From an uncultured Clostridia bacterium (lineage in GTDB: Bacteria; Bacillota; Clostridia; Oscillospirales; Acutalibacteraceae), in the NCBI GenBank assembly GCA_937884975.1, contig CAKZZS010000078.1, positions 1 through 13,898 of the forward strand: a stretch of 13,898 nucleotides of DNA. The letters run 5' to 3'. Position 1 is the stretch's first letter; every line of letters starts with the position of its first letter. The notes beneath the pieces were generated by a model. It was given only the letters and a program-made list of their open reading frames with translations, did not search any database and was not told the origin of the DNA. The translations under genes were made by a program, and so were the position numbers. This document shows, piece by piece, positions 1 through 7,426 of the stretch.

Positions 1-82
1 ATTACGCTAAAGGATGGTTTTTGAGGCTATTAAATCCCTTATCCGCACGCCCTAACGGTCGGGGGTGGTGTTTAATCTTTTA

Positions 83-1036
83 TCAATGTAATTTATTATA
101 ATATTTGATTTCCCCGTTGTCACCGAGGAGGGCGAGGACTCCGTCCTCTCTTCCCGTAATATAAATATCCGGACGGCAGATACGGTTTATCCTCGAAAGC
201 GTTATCATATCAACGCTCTTATACTTATTCGTCACTACACAAACCGACGGGCAAAGAGTCTGAATAAACTTTTTTGTGCTCGACATTGCGTAGAAATGAT
301 GACCGACCTTCAACAAATCCACCTTTCCGATTTCGGGAGCAAGCCTGCTTTCGTCGCCCGTGAAATTGTCAATATCGCCCGAAAGAAAAACCCTCGTTCC
401 GTTCTTTTCAACAAGCACTCCGTAGGACTGGTCGTTTTCACCGACCTTTCTTTTTGTAACGGGGTCCTTTGTATTAAAAAACGTCAGCGTCAGATTTCCG
501 AACTTAAACGGAGTACCGTCCATATCCGAAATAATGGGAATATTTTTTGCGTTCAGCGCATTTATCATCTGGTTATAAACCTCGGTATTATCCCACATTT
601 TTATTTCGAGCAGTCTTATCTTACTGCTGTCATAAACCTTTAAAAACGCCTTTTCGATTATTATATCATCATCCGCAATAATCGTGTCAAAGCCGCCGAT
701 ATGGTCCGAATGGCTGTGCGTGCCGAGTATAAAGTCAAGGTGAACCTTACCGTCGGCGCCTGAAGCGTGACTCTTTAAATATTCGAGCACCATCTGCTCA
801 TATCCGTCAAGCTCAAGGTGTTTAAAGCCGCGCGGATTATCCGTATCCTCTCCCGAATCTATCATAGCAAATCTTCCGTCGCTTTCAAGAAGAATTGCGT
901 CAGAGCTGCCGGTGTTGAGAAAATGGATTTTATCGCCGCCATTTTCACACCTCGAAACGTCAGGCAGCGAAACACTCTCTATTCTTTTTTTAACCTCAAA
1001 AAGCATTTCTCTGTCTTTTGTTCCTTCTTTTTTCAT
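83..1036 (-). CDS. ComEC-like metallo-beta-lactamase-fold hydrolase
   Basis: This 317-residue protein has the metallo-beta-lactamase fold signature HxHxDH (H107, H109, D111, H112) followed by GG. Further metal ligands are probably D221 in an LSGDID segment and H246 in KVGHH. The order HxHxDH, SGD, KVGHH is that of the hydrolase domain found in ComEC/Rec2-like proteins and stand-alone ComEC-like hydrolases. No signal peptide or membrane segment is visible, so it is probably cytosolic. The substrate cannot be told from sequence; phosphodiester or nucleotide hydrolysis is possible for this subgroup. The ATG overlaps the purA stop by 4 nt (ATGA) and no ribosome site precedes it, so translation is probably coupled to purA. 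A second in-frame ATG at residue 11 also lacks a well-placed ribosome site. The fold call is secure; the function is unknown. Confidence 0.85.
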   Translation of the reverse strand: MKKEGTKDREMLFEVKKRIESVSLPDVSRCENGGDKIHFLNTGSSDAILLESDGRFAMIDSGEDTDNPRGFKHLELDGYEQMVLEYLKSHASGADGKVHLDFILGTHSHSDHIGGFDTIIADDDIIIEKAFLKVYDSSKIRLLEIKMWDNTEVYNQMINALNAKNIPIISDMDGTPFKFGNLTLTFFNTKDPVTKRKVGENDQSYGVLVEKNGTRVFLSGDIDNFTGDESRLAPEIGKVDLLKVGHHFYAMSSTKKFIQTLCPSVCVVTNKYKSVDMITLSRINRICRPDIYITGREDGVLALLGDNGEIKYYNKLH

Positions 1037-2307
1037 CTGTGAATAATGGCTTCTCTTTCGGGGCCGTTGGAAACCATTGTTATCGGATAGCCAAGCTCTT
1101 TTTCAATGAATTCAACGTATTCCCTTGTTTCCTTCGGAAGCTTTTCAAACTCGCGAATTCCCCTTATATCGCAGTGCCAACCCTTCATTGTCTTTAAAAC
1201 GGGATTGCACTTTTTAAGCGTGGGTGTAGTCGGAAAATCTCTTATAACCTTTCCGTCAACCTCATAGCCGACGCAGATTTTTATTTCTTCAAGATATGAA
1301 AGGCAGTCAAGCGCAGTCAGCACCACCTGGGTCGCGCCCTGCATTTCAACGCCGTAACGCGTAGCCACGCAGTCAAACCAGCCGACTCTTCTCGGTCTGC
1401 CCGTTGTTGCGCCGAATTCACCCTTGTCGCCGCCGTGAATACGAAGCTCCTGAGCCTCGTCCTCGTCAAGTATTTCCGAAACGAATTCGCCGGCTCCGAC
1501 AGCGGAGGAATACGCCTTCGTAACCGCAATAACCTCTTTTATTTCGTGAGGCGGAATGCCTGCGCCGACTGCGCCGTAGCCTGCAAGCGTTGAGGAAGAG
1601 GTAACCATCGGGTAAATGCCGAAATCGGGGTCCTTAAGCGTACCGAGCTGTCCTTCAAGAAGAATGTTCTTCCCCTCTTTAAGCGCGTCGCGGATAAACG
1701 AATGCGTGTCGCAGACATAAGGCTTGATTTTTTCTCTGTATTCAACGCAGGTTTTGTAAAGCTCCTCTTCGTCAAGAAGCGGCTTGTTATATACATATTT
1801 AAGAGTGAGATTTTTAAGCGTGCAGATATTTTTAAGCTTTGCTTTTAAGGTTTCGTCATCAAAAAGCTCGTTTACCTGAATTCCGATTTTCGCGTACTTG
1901 TCGCTGAAGAACGGAGCGATACCGCTTTTTGTTGAGCCGAAGGCGTTCTTGCCGAGTCTTTCCTCCTCGTATGTATCAAGAAGAATGTGATAGGGCATTA
2001 AAATCTGCGCCCTGTCGGAAACAAGAAGCTTCGGGTTAAGTCCTGCAGCCTTAACGTCATTAAGCTCGTTTATAAACTTGTTTATGTCAAGCGCAACTCC
2101 GTTGCCGATAATGCAGGTTGTGTGATTATAGCACACACCGGACGGCATAAGGTGAAACGCAAAACGTCCGTGCTCGTTAATAATGGTATGCCCTGCGTTT
2201 GCGCCGCCCTGAAAACGGATAACTATATCCGCCTCGGCGGAAAACATATCGGTAATTTTACCTTTTCCCTCGTCGCCCCAGTTTGCGCCGACAATAGCTT
2301 TAACCAA
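1033..2307 (-). CDS. purA: Adenylosuccinate synthetase (PurA)
   Basis: PurA joins IMP and aspartate using GTP to give adenylosuccinate, the first committed step to AMP, in the cytosol. From the TTG start it is 424 residues, the normal family length. The N-terminal GANWGDEGKGK GTP loop, the GGANAGHT segment and the ATTGRPRRVGWFD signature are present. The middle reads EGQLGTLKDPD where E. coli has an EGAQGTLLD-type sequence; I recall the EGQLG form from many clostridial PurA proteins, so I do not treat it as damage. The start is TTG at 2307: a GGAGGT ribosome site (2316-2321) sits 8 nt upstream and the protein then opens as expected. An in-frame ATG at 2352 would add 15 hydrophobic residues, has no ribosome site and lies at the predicted transcription start. 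The 3' end overlaps the metallo-hydrolase gene by 4 nt. Confidence 0.96.
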   Translation of the reverse strand: MVKAIVGANWGDEGKGKITDMFSAEADIVIRFQGGANAGHTIINEHGRFAFHLMPSGVCYNHTTCIIGNGVALDINKFINELNDVKAAGLNPKLLVSDRAQILMPYHILLDTYEEERLGKNAFGSTKSGIAPFFSDKYAKIGIQVNELFDDETLKAKLKNICTLKNLTLKYVYNKPLLDEEELYKTCVEYREKIKPYVCDTHSFIRDALKEGKNILLEGQLGTLKDPDFGIYPMVTSSSTLAGYGAVGAGIPPHEIKEVIAVTKAYSSAVGAGEFVSEILDEDEAQELRIHGGDKGEFGATTGRPRRVGWFDCVATRYGVEMQGATQVVLTALDCLSYLEEIKICVGYEVDGKVIRDFPTTPTLKKCNPVLKTMKGWHCDIRGIREFEKLPKETREYVEFIEKELGYPITMVSNGPEREAIIHR

Positions 2308-2362
2308 TGTAAAGCACCTCCAAAAAAATATATAAATTATATAACTTATCATTTAACAATTT

Positions 2363-2391
2363 ATTATATAATAAATCTGCTTTCAGGTCAA
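2363..2391 (-). promoter_or_regulatory. Sigma-A promoter of purA
   Basis: On the minus strand TTGACC (2386-2391) is followed by exactly 17 nt and a perfect TATAAT (2363-2368). The predicted start of transcription is near 2356, giving a leader of about 50 nt before the TTG start. The leader is AT-rich and shows no clear riboswitch fold. Confidence 0.8.
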
Positions 2392-2392
2392 T

Positions 2393-2422
2393 AAAAAACG
2401 GAAGAGTTACTAACTCTTCCGT
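2393..2422 (-). terminator. Rho-independent terminator after the cohesin-like gene
   Basis: ACGGAAGAGTTA (2398-2409) and TAACTCTTCCGT (2411-2422) are perfect inverted repeats around a single central base. In the minus direction the hairpin is followed by a run of T (complement of the A run at 2393-2397). It begins 15 nt past the stop of the cohesin-like gene and directly abuts the purA promoter, so it separates the two transcription units. Confidence 0.85.
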
Positions 2423-2437
2423 CCTTATTTTTTTATT

Positions 2438-3115
2438 TTATTCAGCCTTATCGTTCTTCCTTTTAAGAACAATTACAACCGCCGCTGCCGCTGCCGCCGC
2501 GCCGCAAATACCTGCAGCCGAGGCTATCATACGTCCTGTATTCGGCGATGTGCCGTTTGTGCTTCCGGAAATACCGCTGTCGGTTGAGCCTGAGCCGCCT
2601 GCAGCCGGAGCTGTAGTTGTAGTTGCGCCCGGGTCAGTCTGCGGCTCGGGAGTGGAAGCCTTCACTTTAATTGTAGTCGATACGGTTTTAAACTCGATAG
2701 GGTTGTCATTACTGTCCGTAGCAACAATATCTTCAACTGAAACCTTTGTTTTCGAATCCGTCGGAGCGGAGAAAACAAGTCTTATAATATCAGCCTCGTC
2801 ATTAAGGCTCTCAAGCCATATATCGTTGACAAGCGCAACGCCTTCGGTTTCGGTATTTGAAACGTTTTTGTCGCCTGCAAGGTATTCAACGCTCATAAGC
2901 TTAAGCTTTTCGGTGTCATATTTAACCGCCGCCTGGAAGGTGGCAAGGTCGCTTCCCTTTGAAACGGAAATGATAACCTCTGTCTGACCGTTTGAGGTTT
3001 CACCCGTCTTCATAGTGATTTTGGGAGAAGCCGCAAATGAAACAAGAACAAGGCTTGTCATAATAAGCGAAACAACCGCAAGAACAGATATAACGTATTT
3101 TACTGTCTTTTTCAT
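2438..3115 (-). CDS. Secreted cohesin-domain-like surface protein
   Basis: The 225-residue protein starts with a clear signal peptide (KK at the N-terminus, hydrophobic core, cleavage likely after SFAA near residue 29). Residues about 30-150 resemble a cohesin-type beta sandwich, with segments such as TEVIISVSKGSDLATFQAAVKYD and IIRLVFSAP that are typical of cohesins. A Pro/Thr/Gly/Ser-rich linker (about 153-189) follows. The C-terminus is SPNTG (190-194), a hydrophobic Ala/Val stretch and a KRK tail, which matches the layout of a sortase signal with a non-canonical motif. It is probably exported and held on the wall or membrane. No dockerin-bearing enzyme is seen nearby. The start has an AGAGGGG ribosome site 7 nt upstream. 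It has its own promoter and terminator. The cohesin call rests on pattern only. Confidence 0.75.
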   Translation of the reverse strand: MKKTVKYVISVLAVVSLIMTSLVLVSFAASPKITMKTGETSNGQTEVIISVSKGSDLATFQAAVKYDTEKLKLMSVEYLAGDKNVSNTETEGVALVNDIWLESLNDEADIIRLVFSAPTDSKTKVSVEDIVATDSNDNPIEFKTVSTTIKVKASTPEPQTDPGATTTTAPAAGGSGSTDSGISGSTNGTSPNTGRMIASAAGICGAAAAAAAVVIVLKRKNDKAE

Positions 3116-3155
3116 AATAATACCCCTCTTTTATTAAGGTAATAATTCACATTAA

Positions 3156-3184
3156 ATTATAGCAAATGAATTTTACATTGTCAA
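3156..3184 (-). promoter_or_regulatory. Consensus sigma-A promoter of the cohesin-like gene
   Basis: On the minus strand a perfect TTGACA (3179-3184) is followed by 17 nt and a perfect TATAAT (3156-3161). The promoter begins just past the stop of the patatin-like gene (3191). It implies strong, possibly constitutive expression of the surface protein. Confidence 0.85.
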
Positions 3185-3190
3185 CAAGCA

Positions 3191-4045
3191 TTATTTGTCG
3201 GTTTTAAGGAACACGCAGTCCTTAAGTATTTTTGCGTCCTCATATCCCTTTTCGTAAAGCTTGCGCATTTTCGAACGGTCCTTTGAAAGCGTAGTCATAC
3301 CGCAAAGGTCGTCGGGAGCGATTATGAGCGCTCTGCCCTCCCGCTCCATTTTTTCAAGGTAATTTATCTGCTGGTTATATTTATCAAATCTTGCGTAAAG
3401 TCCGTATGACATATTCGGGTATTTGTCGCTGAGCATCCGCGCCGCAAAGGCGTCCTTACCGCCGCCCTCCATACGGTATTCACGCGGAAGAGTAAGCACG
3501 ACAACCACGAAATCGCACCCATCCTCATACGCCTTTTTAATCGGAACGGGGTCGGCAACTCCGCCGTCATAGTACTCCCTGCCGTCAATTGTAATGGGCT
3601 TACATACAAAAGGTATTGCGCACGAGGCCTTTATGATATCGTAGCTGTCCTTTTTGATTTCACTTTTATCAAAATACCTCGGCTCGCACGTTTCGGCGTC
3701 GGTTGCAACAACCTTGAACTGCATCGGGTTTTCATAAAACGTCTGATAGTCAAGCGGAAATTCGCCGTCGGAATTTGAAAGAGTGCCGTAAATATAATTA
3801 AGGTCAATATACGAGCGGTTTTTGATAAAATTACCTGCGCTCATATACTCCTTGCGAAAAGCGAAGAAATGGTAAAAGCCGAAGGTTCTTCCCCTTTGCC
3901 CTGCAAGATAGGTAATCATATTGCCGCTTCCTGCGGAGACGCCGATACCGTAATCAAATGTAATATTATTGTCAAGACACCAGTCAAAGACGCCTGCTCC
4001 GTAAATGTCGCGAAGTCCGCCGCCGACATCAATAATTCCTACCAT
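3191..4045 (-). CDS. Patatin-like phospholipase family protein
   Basis: This 284-residue protein has the complete patatin signature: a Gly-rich oxyanion segment DVGGGLRD (residues 6-13), the nucleophile elbow GVSAG with S37, and the DGG motif with catalytic D160. These form the Ser-Asp dyad of patatin-type acyl hydrolases. Its short length and lack of a signal peptide or membrane segment match the bacterial cytosolic RssA/YjjU-like group. The substrate is presumably a phospholipid or other acyl ester, but cannot be named. A GGGGTG-type ribosome site precedes the ATG. It follows the GDPD-like gene by 35 nt and is probably cotranscribed with it. Confidence 0.9.
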   Translation of the reverse strand: MVGIIDVGGGLRDIYGAGVFDWCLDNNITFDYGIGVSAGSGNMITYLAGQRGRTFGFYHFFAFRKEYMSAGNFIKNRSYIDLNYIYGTLSNSDGEFPLDYQTFYENPMQFKVVATDAETCEPRYFDKSEIKKDSYDIIKASCAIPFVCKPITIDGREYYDGGVADPVPIKKAYEDGCDFVVVVLTLPREYRMEGGGKDAFAARMLSDKYPNMSYGLYARFDKYNQQINYLEKMEREGRALIIAPDDLCGMTTLSKDRSKMRKLYEKGYEDAKILKDCVFLKTDK

Positions 4046-4080
4046 TTTTCTGCACCCCTTTTCATTTTTTAAATGTTTTT

Positions 4081-5358
4081 TTATCTTTCTTTTCTGCTGT
4101 GCCTGTAAACGATAACCTGGGAAAAGACGAACAGCGCGGTTATAAGCAAAGCGGCAATAACTCTTCCTGCGGTAACGGTTCTGCCGTTAGTCGAACCGTC
4201 AGCCGCGTCAAGCGACATATAAGCGGAATTGAGCGCCGAATACTGCTCGTTAAGCGCCTGCTTTGACGTGTGAGTTGAAAGCAGAACCCTGCTTTTTTCA
4301 AGCTCCTTTTCAAGCGCCTTTGCGCTCTTGTAACCGTATTTTGTCAAGTCAAGCGCGCCGGTTTTTTCCGTAAGGCGTTCAAGAACAGCTTTTTCCTTTT
4401 CGTACTGCGCAATATAATCAACAAGCTTTCCGGGATAATCGGTTTCTATTATGCTGTAACCGCGACTGAGTAAATCGTTCCAGCCGCTTTCGTTATCCTC
4501 ACGCTCGCCGCAACGTTTTTTGTCCGTCATATCAGCCGCCGCACGAATGGAAGAAAAGGTCTTCGTGACGCTCTTATCAAAGATAACGCCGTTGGGATTT
4601 TTTACCGAAAGCATTGAAGCCGCAACCCCTGCTTTTTTCATCTTTTTAATATATCCCGTTGCGGAAAATACAACGTTTCCGCTGTATTCGCCCATAACGG
4701 CAAGGTTTTCTTCACTGTGAGAGGAAATAAATTTTTTAATAGCGCCTGCCTGACCCTTGATTTTAAAAATAACCCTGTCAAGAGCGCCGAGCGAATAGAT
4801 TTCGTTATAAACGTCGTCCCTGATATCGGAGTCAAAATTGAGCATAAGCACCGCCTTTGTACCGACCGCCCTGACAACCGCTTCAAGCGTCTGGGGATGG
4901 CAGTCCGTAGGCTCCTTTGCCTCGCCTCCGCGTCCCTGACGAAGACACATGGCGATAACCTCCCATGCCTCGGTCTGGCTGACCTTCGAGGTTATTGTTT
5001 TCCCTGACGGGTCAACGCACATTCTTGAAAAGTCGTCATCCTTAATGAGCACAAGATAATTATCAGAGGTCTTGTTGACGTCAATTTCAATAATGTCCGC
5101 GCCCTTTTTAATTGCGGATTTAATGCCCTCCCATGAATTTTCGGGATAGAGCGAAACGTCGCCCTGCTTTGCAACGGAAAGAATTCTTCCATCGAAATTT
5201 CTGAAAAGCTCCATTGTTTCCTGCGCCGCGGTCTTTTCCGGTTGAGCCACCGAAGCTTTAACGTTCTCACCCTCGGCAAAAGCCGTAAGAGAAAGCGAAA
5301 GCGCAAAAAACGCCGCAAAAAGCAACGATATAATTTTTACAAGTCCTTTTTTATACAT
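4081..5358 (-). CDS. Secreted, membrane-anchored GDPD-fold protein, probably catalytically altered
   Basis: The 425-residue protein has a signal peptide (cleavage probably AFA|EG, residue 28), a glycerophosphodiester phosphodiesterase (GDPD)-like domain (about 55-325), a helical region about 330-390 resembling a FIVAR wall-associated repeat, and a C-terminal membrane helix (about 400-418) with a basic tail. The fold is recognisable from PEN (72-74), EID (91-93), TSDN and the LIETDYP segment near the barrel end. GDPDs normally have a catalytic His in an HRG motif and another in an HD motif. Here the matching positions read AKQG (K64) and IKDD (K106), so both histidines are Lys; I re-read both codons. 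The acidic metal ligands E91 and D93 remain. It may bind rather than cleave a glycerophosphodiester or lipoteichoic acid. The start has a GGGAGG ribosome site 5 nt upstream. Confidence 0.8.
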   Translation of the reverse strand: MYKKGLVKIISLLFAAFFALSLSLTAFAEGENVKASVAQPEKTAAQETMELFRNFDGRILSVAKQGDVSLYPENSWEGIKSAIKKGADIIEIDVNKTSDNYLVLIKDDDFSRMCVDPSGKTITSKVSQTEAWEVIAMCLRQGRGGEAKEPTDCHPQTLEAVVRAVGTKAVLMLNFDSDIRDDVYNEIYSLGALDRVIFKIKGQAGAIKKFISSHSEENLAVMGEYSGNVVFSATGYIKKMKKAGVAASMLSVKNPNGVIFDKSVTKTFSSIRAAADMTDKKRCGEREDNESGWNDLLSRGYSIIETDYPGKLVDYIAQYEKEKAVLERLTEKTGALDLTKYGYKSAKALEKELEKSRVLLSTHTSKQALNEQYSALNSAYMSLDAADGSTNGRTVTAGRVIAALLITALFVFSQVIVYRHSRKER

Positions 5359-5410
5359 AATTTCCTCCCGTAGGAATGTGATTTGTTTTTTTCAACAGAT
5401 ATTTTTACCT

Positions 5411-5459
5411 GCTCAAAAAAGAAAACCACCCTCGGCGCAGGGGGTTTCCCCTGCGCCGA
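5411..5459 (-). terminator. Rho-independent terminator of the sulfoglycolysis operon
   Basis: A 12-bp perfect GC-rich stem (5432-5443 with 5448-5459) with a 4-nt loop lies 8 nt after the stop of the RpiB-like gene. In the minus direction it is followed by GGGTGG and then a T-rich tract (complement of 5411-5424). It marks the end of the seven-gene operon and separates it from the GDPD-like gene. Confidence 0.85.
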
Positions 5460-5467
5460 AAAAGTAA

Positions 5468-5941
5468 TTATTTATATATTTCCTCTTCGAGCGCTGCAAA
5501 TTCCTTTTTTGCATTCTGCAGCCACTCCTTGCGCCATTCCTCAACGCCTGTTACAAACTGCGCTTCAAGGAAGGCGTCAACCATTGCAATACCGAGTGTG
5601 GGAGCTATCATCCAGCCGCCCATACAAAGAATATTCGAGTCGTTTATAACTCTGCACATCTTTGCGCCGTAGGTTGTTTCAACGCACGCTGCGCGGACGC
5701 CCTTGAATTTATTTGCAACCTGGGACATACCCATACCTGTACCGCAAATAAGAATGCCAAGGTCTGCGTCCTTATTTTGAATGTCCTTTGAAACCAAAGG
5801 CGCAACCTTATAAAACGGAACCGCATCTTCTTCATTAGAGGGACCGTAAACGGTAATTTCAATGCCCTTTTCGTTAAGGTGTTTTTCAAGCTCTTTACGG
5901 AGCGGATAGCCCGATTTATCCGAGCCAATTGCTATTTTCAT
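5468..5941 (-). CDS. RpiB/LacAB-family sugar isomerase with altered phosphate site
   Basis: The 157-residue protein spans the whole RpiB/LacAB family. It keeps the catalytic Cys in ICGTGMGMS (C66, T68), NK (77-78), N100 and D101. Compared with E. coli RpiB from memory, key phosphate and ring-opening residues differ: the DH pair is D8-K9, H99 is I99, R133 is V133 and H134 is E134; R137 is kept. A pentose-5-phosphate is therefore an unlikely substrate. In the transketolase version of sulfoglycolysis an isomerase interconverts 4-deoxy-4-sulfoerythrose and 4-deoxy-4-sulfoerythrulose (SqwI, RpiB-like as I recall). Its place as last gene of this operon fits that role (inference). Its ATG shares one base with the stop of the GPH transporter (TAATG), with an AGGAGG ribosome site about 8 nt upstream. 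Alternative: an isomerase for another non-phosphorylated sugar. Confidence 0.87.
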   Translation of the reverse strand: MKIAIGSDKSGYPLRKELEKHLNEKGIEITVYGPSNEEDAVPFYKVAPLVSKDIQNKDADLGILICGTGMGMSQVANKFKGVRAACVETTYGAKMCRVINDSNILCMGGWMIAPTLGIAMVDAFLEAQFVTGVEEWRKEWLQNAKKEFAALEEEIYK

Positions 5942-7377
5942 TATGCTTCCTCCTGTTTTCTTACCTCAACTAATTCCTCGTGAACCTCTTCAAGCTTTTT
6001 CTTTGAAAGGTTGTATCCGCAGAACAGAATAACAGCCATAAGAGCGAGCATTATTGCAGGAACAAAGGTTGAAATATCGTATAATTTTGCAAGCACATCA
6101 TCACCAAGAGGCTTGCCGAGCTTCGAAGCCTCCCCGTCGTACTTGATATATGCAAGTAATGCGTTAAGTCCAACGCCTGCAAGAGTCTGACCGAGTTTTC
6201 TTGTAAACGAGAAAACAGCATAAGCCATACCCTCTTCACGTTTGCCGGTTCTGACCTCGTGATAATCGATAACGTCCATAACAAGCGCCCATACCTCAAG
6301 GACAAGGAAGGTCTGACCGAGTCCCGAAAGGAATGTAAAGCCGAGGAATACAAACGGATTATGCGAAAGTTCAGTCCAGCGAAGCGCAAACAGTCCGATA
6401 TTCGCAACCGCGGCAAAAGCCATACCGACTGCGCAAAGCTCCTTTTTGCCGAATTTTCTTATGAGCTTGTTCATAACGGGAATGAAAATTGCCATAGGTC
6501 CGTATGTGCAGATGGTAACAAATGCGTAAAGACCGGGTTTTCCGTAATAATCGGTAAACAGATATGTATAAGTTGACTGATAATAGAACTGGAATGCGAT
6601 AAGAAGCATTGAAGCGAGCGAAAGAGTAACAAACGCCCTGTTCTTAAACAGCTCTTTTACGGTTGAAACAGCATTGTAGTGCTCATCCTTCTTCTTCGGC
6701 TGGGGAGCAATACGTTCCTTTGTCATCTTATAATGAAGGAAATAAACGCCTACAGATACAATTGAAAGAATCAGAACGCAGAAGAAAAGCTTTTTGTCGT
6801 CAAGAGCCTTTATGTCCTGACCGTTAGCATATTTACCGGTAACGGTGTAAACGATCATAGGAAGAATAATTGTTCCGGGAAGTCCGCCTACGCCTGCGCC
6901 GATGGAACGCCACATTGAAAGCGAGGAACGCTCCAATTCATCGTCCGTTACAACGGAAGCGAGAGAACCGTAGGGAATGTTTACCGCCGTATACATCATA
7001 CCGTACATAATGTAGGTAACGTAAGCATAAACAAGATACTGCATCTCCGAAAGTCCCGGAATTTTAAGGAACATCAGAGCCGCTGAAATTGCAAGCGGAA
7101 CCGAAAAACCGATAATCCACGGTCTGAACTGACCGCTCTTTCTCGGCTTTCTCGACTGGACAAAAGCGCCCCAGAGCGGGTCATTGATTGCGTCCCAGAT
7201 TCTCGCAATGAGAATAAGCAAAATAATGCTTTTCGGGTCAATGCCGAGAGAATCGGTATAAAACTTATTCTGGAATGCGCCGATAAGCGAAAAGGTCAAA
7301 AGACCGCCTGCGTCACCGAGCGCATAGCCGACCTTGTCTTTGAACTTAATACCGTGAGTTAAAGACTGTTCTGCCAT
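5941..7377 (-). CDS. GPH-family sugar:cation symporter (candidate sulfoquinovose or sulfoquinovosyl-glycerol importer)
   Basis: The 478-residue protein is a 12-helix member of the glycoside-pentoside-hexuronide (GPH) branch of the major facilitator superfamily. It shows the family's early YALGDAGGLL segment, the RIWDAINDPLWGAF motif after helix 2 and the NIPYGSLASVVTDD segment in helix 4. The cytoplasmic loop near residues 215-235 is rich in Lys, and the C-terminus is charged and cytosolic. YihO and YihP, the carriers in the E. coli sulfoquinovose cluster, belong to the same family. With the YihQ-like glycosidase in the operon this is the probable uptake system for sulfoquinovose or its glycerol glycoside (inference). 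Sequence alone does not give the substrate. An AGAGG ribosome site lies about 7 nt before the ATG. Confidence 0.9.
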   Translation of the reverse strand: MAEQSLTHGIKFKDKVGYALGDAGGLLTFSLIGAFQNKFYTDSLGIDPKSIILLILIARIWDAINDPLWGAFVQSRKPRKSGQFRPWIIGFSVPLAISAALMFLKIPGLSEMQYLVYAYVTYIMYGMMYTAVNIPYGSLASVVTDDELERSSLSMWRSIGAGVGGLPGTIILPMIVYTVTGKYANGQDIKALDDKKLFFCVLILSIVSVGVYFLHYKMTKERIAPQPKKKDEHYNAVSTVKELFKNRAFVTLSLASMLLIAFQFYYQSTYTYLFTDYYGKPGLYAFVTICTYGPMAIFIPVMNKLIRKFGKKELCAVGMAFAAVANIGLFALRWTELSHNPFVFLGFTFLSGLGQTFLVLEVWALVMDVIDYHEVRTGKREEGMAYAVFSFTRKLGQTLAGVGLNALLAYIKYDGEASKLGKPLGDDVLAKLYDISTFVPAIMLALMAVILFCGYNLSKKKLEEVHEELVEVRKQEEA

Positions 7378-7400
7378 AAAAACACCTCTTTTTATTTTTT

Positions 7401-7415
7401 GCAGTTAAAAACTGC
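7401..7415 (-). other. Small intercistronic hairpin between exporter and importer genes
   Basis: GCAGTT and AACTGC flank a 3-nt loop in the 49-nt gap between the TSUP and GPH genes. In the minus direction it is followed by A-rich sequence, not T, so it is not a terminator. It could influence mRNA decay or processing between the two transporter cistrons. The stem is short and may be chance. Confidence 0.3.
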
Positions 7416-7426
7416 CTGTTTATTAT

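Noticed and set aside
1..82. End of another gene or a terminator after the metallo-hydrolase
   Set aside because: No frame with a coding look and no stable hairpin plus T run could be found; only a GC-rich patch (48-68) is seen.
296..643. Plus-strand reading frames inside the minus-strand genes, such as this one
   Set aside because: They are opposite-strand shadows of genes with clear family motifs and lack ribosome sites and recognisable domains.
2308..2352. Upstream ATG extension of PurA by 15 hydrophobic residues
   Set aside because: No ribosome site precedes it, it lies at the predicted transcription start, and the TTG at 2307 has a GGAGGT site 8 nt upstream and gives the normal family N-terminus.
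7401..7415. Terminator between exporter and importer genes
   Set aside because: The hairpin is short and is followed by A, not T, in the direction of transcription.
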